A stretch of DNA of 64,000 nt. Source: Sulfurovum zhangzhouensis. Lineage in GTDB: Bacteria > Campylobacterota > Campylobacteria > Campylobacterales > Sulfurovaceae. The notes under the pieces are model-generated. The model had not been told where the DNA came from. It ran no database searches and saw only the letters and a list, made by a program, of their open reading frames with translations. The first letter of the stretch is position 1; every line of letters starts with the position of its first letter. Position numbers and translations under genes: made by a program. The stretch spans positions 744,001-808,000 of the forward strand of contig NZ_JAQIBD010000001.1 of assembly GCF_030347965.1 (NCBI RefSeq), written 5' to 3'. Shown here piece after piece: positions 29,877 to 38,961 of this stretch.

Positions 29877-31697
29877 TTACCTATCTGTTCTTAGATCTTG
29901 ATTAATTCTGGCTGCCAATTGTTCAGGTAAAAGCCCTAAACTCTCTTCAACCAACTTTGTACTTCCATGTGTAATAAAAGCATCATCATACTCAAAAGTG
30001 GTTAATGAAATATCACTGATGTTCTCTTGGCTTAAAAATTCCAATAAAGCTGACCCCACTCCGCCTTTTGCTGCAGAGTCAGAGAACACATACCACTTCT
30101 TGTACTTACTGCTCAAAGCGGATAGCATCTGTGTATCAAGCGGCTTGACAAAACGCAGATCAAGAATACCGGCTTTTTCCTCCATCATCTCTGCAGTCAG
30201 CAACGCACGGCCTACACCGTTACCATACCCGATAAATAGAAGTTCATCACCCTCTTGAAGCATAACCGACTTTCCAAGTTCATAAGGCTCACAACTACTG
30301 TCAGGTGCAAGAAATGTACCTCTTGGATATCTGAATGCACAAGGCCGTTCATATTCTTTGGCAAATGCCATAGCTGCTTTCATACTGCTCTCGTTATAAG
30401 GTGCCAGAAGCGTCATATTGGGAATCGCTCTAAGATAACTTACATCAAATGTACCTTGGTGTGTCTCACCATCTTCTCCAACGATCCCTGCTCTATCGAT
30501 CGCGAATGCCACACCGAGATCCATAAGGCAGATATCATGAATTACCTGGTCATATCCTCTTTGTAAAAAGGTAGAGTAGATCGTACAAAAAGGTTTAAAT
30601 CCTTCTTTTGCCAAAGGACCCATAGAAGTTACCGCATGTTGTTCCGCGATTGCAACATCCCAAAAACGCTTAGGGTATTTCTCCATCGCTGCACTTAATC
30701 CTGTACCGCTTGGCATTGCAGCAGTTACCCCTACGATCTTCTCATCATTATCAGCCATTTCGACCAATGTTTCGCTATAGATCTGTGTAGCAGATTTTGC
30801 ACTGCTTTTTTTAGAAGCTTTTCCTGTTTCCAAATCAAAGGCCCCTACACCGTGCCAGTGCTCTTTGGTACCTTCTGCAATCTCATAGCCTTTACCTTTA
30901 GTTGTCTGAGCATGAACGATTACCGGTTTTTTCAGCTTTTTTGCTACCTCAAATGTCTCGATGAGTGCCTCAATATTATGTCCGTCTACCGGTCCAATAT
31001 ACTCGATCCCCATCTCTTCAAACATAATGCCAGGAGTGATAAGCTTGAAAGACTCTTCAAAACGCTTAGCCATATAAGTAGCACCTTCAGGCAAATGATC
31101 AAGCGCTTTTTCAACTTTTTGCTTAAATTTTTGATAAAACGAACCTGCCATTGTTTGAGAAAGGAGTTTGCTGATCGCACCGATAGGTTTGGCAATACTC
31201 ATCTCATTATCGTTAAGGATGATCACCACCGGATATTTTCTATCCCCGAGTTCATTAAGTGCTTCATAGACCATACCCGCACTCATACTGCCATCCCCGA
31301 TAAAAGCAACAGGAATACGATCTTCACCTTTGAGTGCGATCGCCTTTGCTGCACCGACAGCCAACGAGATTGAAGTCGAACTATGCCCTGCGACATAGTA
31401 GTCATACTGAGATTCTTTTGGCTTGGTATAACCGCTAATGCCGCCAAATGTACGTAAAGTATCAAATGAATCCCATCGATCGGTCAAAAGCTTGTGCGCA
31501 TAAGCCTGATGACTAACATCAAAAATGAACGGATCTTTTGTCACATCAAAAACCCTGTGCATTGCAATGATCAGATCTGTCGCACCCATAGTAGAACTTA
31601 AATGTCCTCCATTATGGCTTACAGTCAACAGTATCTTCTCTCTGATCTCTTCAGCTAGTTTCTGAAGTTCTTCAATCGAATGCTCTTTGATATTCAT
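29877..31697 (-). CDS. dxs: 1-deoxy-D-xylulose-5-phosphate synthase
   Basis: Dxs is the thiamine-diphosphate enzyme that starts the MEP isoprenoid pathway from pyruvate and glyceraldehyde 3-phosphate. The 606-residue protein shows 'GDGSMSAGMVYEALN' (ThDP/Mg site), 'GPVDGHN', and in the pyrimidine-binding half 'VGVTAAMPSGTGL' and 'DVAIAEQHAVT' with the family Glu. It begins 1 nt after the small gene behind hisC, so it is probably cotranscribed. Confidence 0.97.
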   Translation of the reverse strand: MNIKEHSIEELQKLAEEIREKILLTVSHNGGHLSSTMGATDLIIAMHRVFDVTKDPFIFDVSHQAYAHKLLTDRWDSFDTLRTFGGISGYTKPKESQYDYYVAGHSSTSISLAVGAAKAIALKGEDRIPVAFIGDGSMSAGMVYEALNELGDRKYPVVIILNDNEMSIAKPIGAISKLLSQTMAGSFYQKFKQKVEKALDHLPEGATYMAKRFEESFKLITPGIMFEEMGIEYIGPVDGHNIEALIETFEVAKKLKKPVIVHAQTTKGKGYEIAEGTKEHWHGVGAFDLETGKASKKSSAKSATQIYSETLVEMADNDEKIVGVTAAMPSGTGLSAAMEKYPKRFWDVAIAEQHAVTSMGPLAKEGFKPFCTIYSTFLQRGYDQVIHDICLMDLGVAFAIDRAGIVGEDGETHQGTFDVSYLRAIPNMTLLAPYNESSMKAAMAFAKEYERPCAFRYPRGTFLAPDSSCEPYELGKSVMLQEGDELLFIGYGNGVGRALLTAEMMEEKAGILDLRFVKPLDTQMLSALSSKYKKWYVFSDSAAKGGVGSALLEFLSQENISDISLTTFEYDDAFITHGSTKLVEESLGLLPEQLAARINQDLRTDR

Positions 31698-31698
31698 T

Positions 31699-31908
31699 TT
31701 AACTCTTTACATACGCATTGATGAGTTTTTTTGCAAACTCGATATGGCTCTCATCATAAGAGATCCCTAGCTCATTCGCAATATCTCTCACTGCTTTTTT
31801 TGTCACTTTTTCTGGTTTGATAGAAGTGTCTTTAGGTGACATAAACTCATTCAGTATAAAGGGTGAGACCTTTACACTTGCTGGATTGACTACTTCTACT
31901 CTCTTCAT
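31699..31908 (-). CDS. Small conserved-looking hypothetical protein between hisC and dxs
   Basis: The frame gives 69 residues from an ATG at 31908 that directly follows the hisC stop; an upstream in-frame extension would overlap hisC deeply and is unlikely. The protein is soluble, lysine-rich and predicted to be helical, with a C-terminal helical segment 'ELGISYDESHIEFAKKLI'. I do not recognise the family. It lies where Campylobacter carries fliF-fliG-fliH. It could be a lineage-specific gene or the remnant of that region; no FliF, FliG or FliH motif is visible. Confidence 0.7.
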   Translation of the reverse strand: MKRVEVVNPASVKVSPFILNEFMSPKDTSIKPEKVTKKAVRDIANELGISYDESHIEFAKKLINAYVKS

Positions 31909-31909
31909 A

Positions 31910-33010
31910 CTATGCAATGATCTCTGAAAAATGCCTAAAGAAAGTGCTATTTTGTTCTTCTGTTCCAATAGTGATACGAATAGCATTCATTCCATAAGAA
32001 GCAAGATCACGGATGATCACACCTCTTTTAAGCAAAGCATCTGCAATATGACTAGAATTTAAATTCTCATCAAACAGATAGGTGATAAAGTTTGTATAGC
32101 TGTCGATATATCCGATACTGTTTTCATCAGCAAAGGCTTCATAACGCTTGATCTGCTCTTGGTGCAACGCAACACTCTGTTGAACAAAACTATCATCTTT
32201 GGTAGCTTCTATTGCTACACGCAAAGAGAGTGTCGTGATATTAAACGGTGGCCTCATCTTATAGAGCTCTTTAATAAGTGGAGCTTGTGCGATACCATAT
32301 CCCACACGCATACCGCCTAGGCCATGTGCTTTAGAAAATGTACCGAGATAGATTACATTATCATATCCCAAAAGATCATTTGGTGTGATACGGTACTTTT
32401 CATCTTTTGCAGCAGCATACTCCATGTACGCACCGTCTACAACGATCACTGTATCACTACCCATCGCTTCGATCAATGCAATCACATCCTCTTTGCTTGT
32501 CGCATCTCCAGTAGGGTTGTTTGGAGTACAGATATAAACGACTTTTGGTCTATACATGTTATATGCCTCCATAAACTCTTCAAACTTGTGCTCATGGCTC
32601 ATAGTCTTATAAACTTTTGCACCCATCTGCTTTGCATAGATCTCATACATTGCAAAAGTCACTCCACTCATTAATACCGAAGCGTTTTCATCAAGTACAG
32701 CACGAGAGATAAATTCCAATACCTGGTCACTACCTGCACCGATAATGATATTTGTATCCTCTACATTGTATTTCTTAGCAAGAGCAGCCTTAAGTTCAAA
32801 CATACTGTCATCAGGGTAGAGATGAGCGATATCTGCATGCGATCTGATCACTTTTGCAATGGCAGGGTTGGTACCGATTGGATTTTCGTTGGAAGCAAGC
32901 TTCACTACATCTTTAGGGGCAATCCCATATTCACGTACAACCAACTCAATCGGTTTACCGGCTTCATAGGTTTTAATACTGTTAAGTACTTTATTAAACT
33001 TTATATTCAT
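31910..33010 (-). CDS. hisC: Histidinol-phosphate aminotransferase
   Basis: HisC is a PLP-dependent transaminase of histidine synthesis. The 366-residue protein has 'LASNENPIGTNPAI' near the start, 'IGAGSDQVLEFI', 'TPNNPTGDA', the PLP lysine in 'TFSKAHGLGGMRVGYG', and a C-terminal Arg region. In Campylobacterota lacking other aromatic transaminases it may also act on prephenate or phenylpyruvate, which would fit its place behind pheA (inference). Confidence 0.95.
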   Translation of the reverse strand: MNIKFNKVLNSIKTYEAGKPIELVVREYGIAPKDVVKLASNENPIGTNPAIAKVIRSHADIAHLYPDDSMFELKAALAKKYNVEDTNIIIGAGSDQVLEFISRAVLDENASVLMSGVTFAMYEIYAKQMGAKVYKTMSHEHKFEEFMEAYNMYRPKVVYICTPNNPTGDATSKEDVIALIEAMGSDTVIVVDGAYMEYAAAKDEKYRITPNDLLGYDNVIYLGTFSKAHGLGGMRVGYGIAQAPLIKELYKMRPPFNITTLSLRVAIEATKDDSFVQQSVALHQEQIKRYEAFADENSIGYIDSYTNFITYLFDENLNSSHIADALLKRGVIIRDLASYGMNAIRITIGTEEQNSTFFRHFSEIIA

Positions 33011-33032
33011 CTTTTACTTCTTTTTTGAAATT

Positions 33033-34097
33033 TTAAACATCATCTGCTTCACGCACATATGAACCAAGTACCTTGATCTCATCAGCATGTTTCTCTAAGA
33101 TCGGCTTTATCTTTTCATCATCTTTGTGACCTAAGAATTCGATAAAGAAGATCGATTTACCCTCTACGATATGCGACTTGATCTTGGTAAGGTTAATCTT
33201 TGATTTCTCAAAATCATTAAGAAAACTTACCAAAGACCCAGGTGTGTTATCAAGTTTTACCAGCAGGGAAGTCTTATCATCTCCTGATGGTAGATTCTCA
33301 AAGTTTGATATCACTAAAAAACGTGTACGGTTGCTTGTATCATCTTCTATATTCTCAAAACGTATCGGAAGATTATTGATCTTTGCTGCAACTGATGGAC
33401 AGATCGCAGCAGCATTCTCATCCTTCATTGCGAGCTTCGCTGCCTTAGCTGTTGATTCCACTGGAATATGCTCGATCTCATTCAGTCCAAGATCTTCCAT
33501 AAACAATCTACACTGTCCAAATGCAATATCTTTTGAGTAAATTTTATCGATCTTTTTGATATCCTCAGACAATGTTGCAAAAGAGAGATGCACATCGATC
33601 ACCACTTCAGCAATGATCTTAAGATCATATTCATCTAAAGAACTAATCGTATCACTCACAATCCCGCTGGAGCTATTTTCTATCGGTACTACACCGAACT
33701 TTGCTGTACCCTTTGTAACTTCACGGAATACACCCTGGATCGAACCGATCGGCAGGTACGCACTCATTGCACCGAACTTACTTTCTGCCGCCTGATGGGT
33801 GAAACTTGCTTCCGGTCCAAGATAAGCTACACCTTCAGGAAGTTCAAGGTTACGTGAGACTGCAAACATCTCTAAAAAAAGTGCATCGATCGCCACATTG
33901 GTCAATCTGCCCTTGTTTTTTGCCTTCAGACGATTAAGAATCGCCTGTTCACGTTCTGGACGGTAGATCGGTGCACCAGTGGTATTTTTCAATTCACCGA
34001 CTTTATGTACAAGATCCATACGTTGATTGTATAGCTCTAAGAGCGTATCATCGATCTTGTCGATATTTTGACGAAGCTCATCCAAAGTCATGCTCAT
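33033..34097 (-). CDS. pheA: Bifunctional chorismate mutase/prephenate dehydratase
   Basis: This 354-residue enzyme makes phenylpyruvate from chorismate. It has an N-terminal AroQ-type chorismate mutase (residues 1-90, 'LDELRQNIDKIDDTLLELYNQR'-like helix), a prephenate dehydratase domain from 'VAYLGPEASFTHQAA', with the 'NRTRFLVI' segment carrying the catalytic Thr, and a C-terminal ACT domain ('DKTSLLVKLDNTPGSLVSF') for phenylalanine feedback. Lengths are normal. Confidence 0.96.
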   Translation of the reverse strand: MSMTLDELRQNIDKIDDTLLELYNQRMDLVHKVGELKNTTGAPIYRPEREQAILNRLKAKNKGRLTNVAIDALFLEMFAVSRNLELPEGVAYLGPEASFTHQAAESKFGAMSAYLPIGSIQGVFREVTKGTAKFGVVPIENSSSGIVSDTISSLDEYDLKIIAEVVIDVHLSFATLSEDIKKIDKIYSKDIAFGQCRLFMEDLGLNEIEHIPVESTAKAAKLAMKDENAAAICPSVAAKINNLPIRFENIEDDTSNRTRFLVISNFENLPSGDDKTSLLVKLDNTPGSLVSFLNDFEKSKINLTKIKSHIVEGKSIFFIEFLGHKDDEKIKPILEKHADEIKVLGSYVREADDV

Positions 34098-34117
34098 TCT
34101 CCTTTAGCAAGCGCTAT

Positions 34118-35338
34118 TTACTTAGCACTCTCCTCCATACACTCAAGCTCTAAACGTACCTGATCTTCATACGTCTCACGCTTACGGATAAGTTTCACCT
34201 TATCACCTTGTATCGCGACCTCGGCCGGCTTTGGACGCGTATTGTAGTTACTTGACATTGTAAAGCCGTAAGCACCTGCTGAATGCACAGCGATCAGATC
34301 ATTATGCTCTAATGCCGGAAGCGGTACATTCTTTCCGAAGAAGTCTCCACTCTCACATACTGGTCCTACAACATCTGCAGGTGTTTTTTCACCCTCTTTT
34401 GCCACAGCTTCGATCCTATGGTATGCATTATAAAGACTTGGACGGATCAAATCATTCATTGCTCCATCTACAATCACAAAGCGCTTATCTTCATTCACTT
34501 TTTCATAAAGTACTTTAGTAAGGAAAACACCGGCATTGGCTACCATATAACGTCCCGGCTCACACAAAATCGTCACATCAAGTCCTTTAGTAGCCTGAAA
34601 AATCGCATCTGTATAAGCTTGTGGTGATATTGTCTTTTCATCGTCATATACTACACCGATACCGCCACCTACATCAAAGAACTTGATATCGATATCAATC
34701 GCTTTAAGTGAACGTACCAAATCAGCTACGATACCGCATGCTTCTGCAATAGGCTCCAACTTAGTAAGCTGTGAACCGATATGGAAGTGGATACCTACCG
34801 GATTGAGGAACTCGGATTTTTTCGCGTAGATATACATACGCTTTGCCATTTCGATCTCAACACCGAACTTATTCTCATGTAGTCCTGTCGAAATATACGG
34901 ATGGGTCTGCGGATCAATATTCGGATTCACACGGATGGAAATACGTGCTTCTTTACCAAGTGCTTTTGCCACCATCTCCACACGTTTCATCTCAGCCTCA
35001 CTCTCAAGATTGATTAGAAGAATATCATACTCAAGTGCTGCCTTGATCTCATCATCACGTTTTCCTACACCTGAAAATATGATCTGGTATTTGCTGACAC
35101 CTGCACTGAGTGCTCTTTTCACTTCCCCGATACTTACACAATCGGCACCTGCACCAAGCTTTGCAAGGTGTGCGATTACTGAAAGATTTGAGTTGGCTTT
35201 AACTGCGTAGTTTATCAGTGATTTTTTCCCTGCAAAGGCATCTTTGAGGCTATTATATCTCTCCTCGATATAGTCAAAATCATATACATAAAGCGGTGTA
35301 CCGTACTGCTCAGCAATCTCTTTTATATCCATGCTCAT
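34118..35338 (-). CDS. lysA: Diaminopimelate decarboxylase
   Basis: LysA decarboxylates meso-diaminopimelate to lysine. The protein of about 406 residues has the PLP lysine in 'INYAVKANSNLSV', the 'HIGSQLT' and 'DVGGGIGV' motifs, 'CEPGRYMVANAG', and 'PVCESGDFF' with the partner-subunit Cys. Three clustered ATGs (35344, 35338, 35332) follow one AGGA box; I choose 35338 for its spacing. A longer GTG-started frame is less likely. Confidence 0.95.
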   Translation of the reverse strand: MSMDIKEIAEQYGTPLYVYDFDYIEERYNSLKDAFAGKKSLINYAVKANSNLSVIAHLAKLGAGADCVSIGEVKRALSAGVSKYQIIFSGVGKRDDEIKAALEYDILLINLESEAEMKRVEMVAKALGKEARISIRVNPNIDPQTHPYISTGLHENKFGVEIEMAKRMYIYAKKSEFLNPVGIHFHIGSQLTKLEPIAEACGIVADLVRSLKAIDIDIKFFDVGGGIGVVYDDEKTISPQAYTDAIFQATKGLDVTILCEPGRYMVANAGVFLTKVLYEKVNEDKRFVIVDGAMNDLIRPSLYNAYHRIEAVAKEGEKTPADVVGPVCESGDFFGKNVPLPALEHNDLIAVHSAGAYGFTMSSNYNTRPKPAEVAIQGDKVKLIRKRETYEDQVRLELECMEESAK

Positions 35339-35437
35339 TCCCATTTTCCTAACAATTGTCACTTACTTGTGACACTATTTTGAGGTGATTTTATCTAAAA
35401 ATTGATTAGAAGCACCCTTATGCCCTCTAGACACCGT

Positions 35438-36523
35438 TTATGCGTGGCTTTTTGCCTCTTGATAGAGATAAATATAGATCGCATAAATGATTAACAAGAG
35501 GATCGGAACCAAAGTTGTAAGCTCGGGTAAGATCACACCGTTATACCCGATACTTCCTAAGCCGAACAGCACTCCCCATACAACTATCGTAGCCCCTAAG
35601 GAAAGTGCCAGTGTTGTTGAGAGATTTACCATTCTTGCGTGGAAAGGCATCTTAAAGAACAGAATTAAGAGCATGGCAATAGCAAAAAGAGGGGTCACAA
35701 CCTTATCATATAATGTTGCACGAATTTTACTTGAATCAAGTTTCTGTGTTGAAAAAAGTCTCCATGTATGATACGCATCAATCACGTTTAATGCCTTTCC
35801 TTCATACAATGACTCCATGATTTTCGGTTTATACCCTTCAAGTGTTTCGATACTTTTTTTATATTCCAGTCGGTAACTCTGTAAGACATCATTGTCATAA
35901 AGATGTGTTTTGAGTCTTGCATCCTTTGCATCCCATCCTGAACCGTTATAAAGTGCATAAGGAGCCTTAATAGTATACTGTACTTGATTACCTTCAACTT
36001 TAAAGATCGTAATATCCTCTATCCGTTTGTTTAACGGATCAAGATTTTTTACATAGACAAATGCGTCGTTGTATTTAAAAAACAGATCTTTCACCTGATA
36101 ATCATTATATTCATTTTTCAGCAGATGGGATGCCCTCTCTTTAGCATAAGAAAACTCTGTTGTATGTAAGAGCATAAAGATCATATAAACAATCAATGCA
36201 ACCGTAAGAAAAGGAGTAAATAGTTTTCTATTACTAAAACCAAATGCATGAAGTACTACAATATTGCTATTTTTTACCAACATTACTTTTGTAATGATCA
36301 CAGCAAATACAATGGCAAGGGGATAGAGCATTGTTACTGCTGCTTCCCATTGATAAAAAATATAATAAAGCTGATACGCACCGAGCTTTTCAAGTTTTGA
36401 AACTTGCTGGAAATAATCTATCACTGAAAAGACCAGTGACAGCCCAATGAGAATGACTAAAAGATTTTTGAGATAATGCTTTGCCAAATAACTGAAATAA
36501 AGAGGTGGCGAAAACAGATTCAT
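35438..36523 (-). CDS. lptF: LptF/LptG-family LPS export permease
   Basis: This 361-residue membrane protein belongs to the YjgP/YjgQ family, which extracts lipopolysaccharide from the inner membrane. It has about six hydrophobic helices in two groups (roughly 15-110 and 275-355), flanking a periplasmic beta-rich domain (about 125-260). It overlaps pth by 4 nt. I cannot tell LptF from LptG with certainty; the symbol is a best guess. Confidence 0.8.
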   Translation of the reverse strand: MNLFSPPLYFSYLAKHYLKNLLVILIGLSLVFSVIDYFQQVSKLEKLGAYQLYYIFYQWEAAVTMLYPLAIVFAVIITKVMLVKNSNIVVLHAFGFSNRKLFTPFLTVALIVYMIFMLLHTTEFSYAKERASHLLKNEYNDYQVKDLFFKYNDAFVYVKNLDPLNKRIEDITIFKVEGNQVQYTIKAPYALYNGSGWDAKDARLKTHLYDNDVLQSYRLEYKKSIETLEGYKPKIMESLYEGKALNVIDAYHTWRLFSTQKLDSSKIRATLYDKVVTPLFAIAMLLILFFKMPFHARMVNLSTTLALSLGATIVVWGVLFGLGSIGYNGVILPELTTLVPILLLIIYAIYIYLYQEAKSHA

Positions 36524-37092
36524 CCCAAAAGTCCTTCAAGTGACTTCAAACTGAATTTTGATTTAACATCTGTCAATGTTTCTGTGGTTAATTTCATACA
36601 TGCCTCAGCCGTATGGGAAATAAGTTTATCCAGATATTTCTCTTCCTCATTGGAAAAATCAGCTAGTACATAATCAGCCACCTGGGACTTATGAACAGGC
36701 TTATCTACCCCTACTCTCACTCTCAGATACTCTTTACCGATCAAGCTGTCAATGGACTTTAGCCCATTGTGTCCACCATGACCGCCCCCGTTCTTGAAAC
36801 GCAATGCACCAAAGGGAAGATCAATATCATCATGGATCACAATAATATCTTCAATATCGATCTTATAAAACTGCTTTACAGCTAAAACACTTTTACCGGA
36901 TAGATTCATAAAGGTCGTTGGTTTTAAAAAATAGTGATTGGAGTATTTAAAAAGTTCGCCTTGAAATGAGGCTTTGGAGACATCTCTGGCTCCAAGGTCA
37001 CCGACCAGTTTGTCTATGACCTTGAAACCGATGTTATGCCGTGTATTTTCGTATTTTGATCCCGGATTTCCTAGACCAACAAAAAGTGCCAC
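36520..37092 (-). CDS. pth: Peptidyl-tRNA hydrolase
   Basis: Pth recycles peptidyl-tRNA. The 190-residue protein has 'VGLGNPGSKYENTRHNIGF' with the catalytic His near residue 20, 'FLKPTTFMNLSG', 'VIHDDIDLP' with the conserved Asp, and 'GGGHGGHNGLKSI'. All key residues are present. It lies between rplY and lptF, the usual Campylobacterota order. Confidence 0.97.
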   Translation of the reverse strand: MALFVGLGNPGSKYENTRHNIGFKVIDKLVGDLGARDVSKASFQGELFKYSNHYFLKPTTFMNLSGKSVLAVKQFYKIDIEDIIVIHDDIDLPFGALRFKNGGGHGGHNGLKSIDSLIGKEYLRVRVGVDKPVHKSQVADYVLADFSNEEEKYLDKLISHTAEACMKLTTETLTDVKSKFSLKSLEGLLG

Positions 37093-37116
37093 GACTATGC
37101 TTTCATAATATGCTTA

Positions 37117-37653
37117 TTACTTAGCTTTGATTACACCACAGATTGCAACGTCTGGTCTTTCCATGATACGGCAGTTCGCTGGTGCTTCTACATCTCTGAT
37201 AAGAATTGAATCATCTCTGTCAAGATCAGTTACATCAAAGTCAAAGTTCTTAGGCATATTTTCGATTGCACCTCTAACTCTAATTCTTCTTTTTGACATA
37301 ACAAGTACACCTTTGTTCTTAAGACCTTTTGGTGTTCCGTGTGTGATAACAGGCACTAGGAAATCAGTTACTTGTCCTGGTACACCTACTCTAAGATCAA
37401 CGTGAAGAATGTCACCTGTTACCGGGTGTAGTTGATACTCGTGGATAGCTACGTTAAGCTCTTTATCGCCAACCTTGATTGGAAGTGTAAATCCTTCTTT
37501 TGCTCTTACAGCTTTGATGAAATCACCTCTTTTAAATGCAGCATTGATGTTCTCTACACCATTTGCATAAATGTTAGCGATTAGATAACCATCTCTTCTA
37601 AGCTGTTTAGCGTTGCTTTTTCCGATACTCTCTCTAATGATACCTTCTAACAT
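37117..37653 (-). CDS. rplY: 50S ribosomal protein L25/Ctc
   Basis: This 178-residue protein is the long, TL5/Ctc-type form of L25 that binds 5S rRNA. It has an N-terminal L25 beta-barrel domain (about 1-90) and a C-terminal beta domain ('RRIRVRGAIENMPKNFDFDV', then 'CRIMERPDVAICGV'). It is the first gene after a clear -10 box and runs into pth and lptF. Confidence 0.95.
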   Translation of the reverse strand: MLEGIIRESIGKSNAKQLRRDGYLIANIYANGVENINAAFKRGDFIKAVRAKEGFTLPIKVGDKELNVAIHEYQLHPVTGDILHVDLRVGVPGQVTDFLVPVITHGTPKGLKNKGVLVMSKRRIRVRGAIENMPKNFDFDVTDLDRDDSILIRDVEAPANCRIMERPDVAICGVIKAK

Positions 37654-37709
37654 AGTTAGTCCTTACTTAATAAAAATATTTTCTACATCGAAATGTAAAA
37701 TAGAAGCGG

Positions 37710-37715
37710 ATTATA
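37710..37715 (-). promoter_or_regulatory. Probable -10 box of the rplY operon
   Basis: TATAAT on the minus strand in the context GGATATAATCCGC, 57 nt before the rplY ATG and preceded upstream by an A-tract. It lies just downstream of the pilT terminator. Confidence 0.6.
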
Positions 37716-37771
37716 TCCATTTTTTTTTAAATTGCGGTAAAAGTATATGCACTTTTGATCTTATAGCATTA

Positions 37772-37795
37772 AAATCGTGAAACTGTTCACGATTT
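37772..37795 (-). terminator. Hairpin after pilT
   Basis: AAATCGTGAA and TTCACGATTT form a 10-bp perfect stem with a 4-nt loop, 8 nt after the pilT stop, ending in a T-run on the minus strand. This is a convincing intrinsic terminator. Confidence 0.7.
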
Positions 37796-37802
37796 CTTAA
37801 CG

Positions 37803-38936
37803 TTACTCATCCTCTTTGAAGCCAAATACATCTTCAGAATTATTCATTCCCTCTTTTACAAGAGCACCTTTACCAACCCCTTGCATTTTCAACTTCAGGT
37901 CATTCGGGTTGGATGCATACTCCAGTGCTATCTCTTCAGTGATCTTATCTGCCCTGATCAGGTCAAGCAAGTGTTGGTCAAAGGTTTGTGTACCATAGAT
38001 CTCTTTACCTTCAGCAAGTGCATCAGGTATCTCATAATCACGGTTCTCCATAATCAACTGTTCTATTCTGGCTGTCTTTCTAAGCACCTCTAGTCCTGCA
38101 ACACGACCGCCTTTTTTCGTTGGTACGAGCCTTTGGGAGATTACTCCTTCAAGGACTGAAGCGAGTGAACCACGGATACGGTTCTGTTCTTCTTTAGCAA
38201 ACATACCGACAATTCTGTCGATTGTTTCTTTGGCATCAAGTGTGTGCAGCGTTGAGAAAACCAGGTGACCCGTATTGGCTGCATGCAGTGCAATATCGAT
38301 CGTCTCCAAGTCCCTCATCTCACCGACCAGGATAATATCAGGGTCTTCCCTAAGTGCTGCTCTTAGTGCATCGGAAAATGAGTGAGTATCTTGACCGATA
38401 GCACGTTGATTGATCAAACATCCTCTATCCTTATGAATAAACTCGATCGGATCTTCAACCGTAATAATGTGCTTATTGGTCTCACGATTGATCTTATCAA
38501 TCATCGCTGCAAGTGTCGTTGATTTACCTGAACCTGTAACCCCTGTCACAAGGACCAGTCCACGCTGAGCCTGCGTAAATGTTTTAACAACCTCCGGTAA
38601 TCCAAGCTCATCTAGCGAAAGAATTTTCACCGGAATGATACGGAAAACCGCTGAAAGCCCATCCATCTGATAGAAGAAATTCACCCTGAAACGATGATCT
38701 TCACCCAGTACATAGGTAAAGTCCAGGTTTTTATCAATCTTAAGCTTTTCATACTGCTCAGCGGTAGTAATCGCTCTTGCGATACCCTCAACTTCCTCGG
38801 CACTTAGTTCATCTTTGCCCATCAGTTTCAGCTTACCGTTCAAACGTACCCTTGTAATGGCACCTGATTTGATATGAAGGTCAGAACCTCCATTACTGAT
38901 CATCGTTCTTAAAAAGAGTTTGAGTTTTTCTTCCAT
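37803..38936 (-). CDS. pilT: PilT-like retraction ATPase
   Basis: PilT hexamers power type IV pilus retraction at the inner membrane. The 377-residue protein has an N-terminal PAS-like domain, Walker A 'GVTGSGKSTT' near residue 133, the Asp box 'TVEDPIEFIH', Walker B 'LREDPDIILVGEMRD', and a His box 'HAANTGHLVFSTLHT'. The C-terminal helix 'LLDLIRADKI' replaces the usual retraction motif AIRNLIRE only loosely. No pilin or other pilus gene is in the window. Confidence 0.9.
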   Translation of the reverse strand: MEEKLKLFLRTMISNGGSDLHIKSGAITRVRLNGKLKLMGKDELSAEEVEGIARAITTAEQYEKLKIDKNLDFTYVLGEDHRFRVNFFYQMDGLSAVFRIIPVKILSLDELGLPEVVKTFTQAQRGLVLVTGVTGSGKSTTLAAMIDKINRETNKHIITVEDPIEFIHKDRGCLINQRAIGQDTHSFSDALRAALREDPDIILVGEMRDLETIDIALHAANTGHLVFSTLHTLDAKETIDRIVGMFAKEEQNRIRGSLASVLEGVISQRLVPTKKGGRVAGLEVLRKTARIEQLIMENRDYEIPDALAEGKEIYGTQTFDQHLLDLIRADKITEEIALEYASNPNDLKLKMQGVGKGALVKEGMNNSEDVFGFKEDE

Positions 38937-38961
38937 CTAGCCGCTCCTATCTTCCCCGAAA

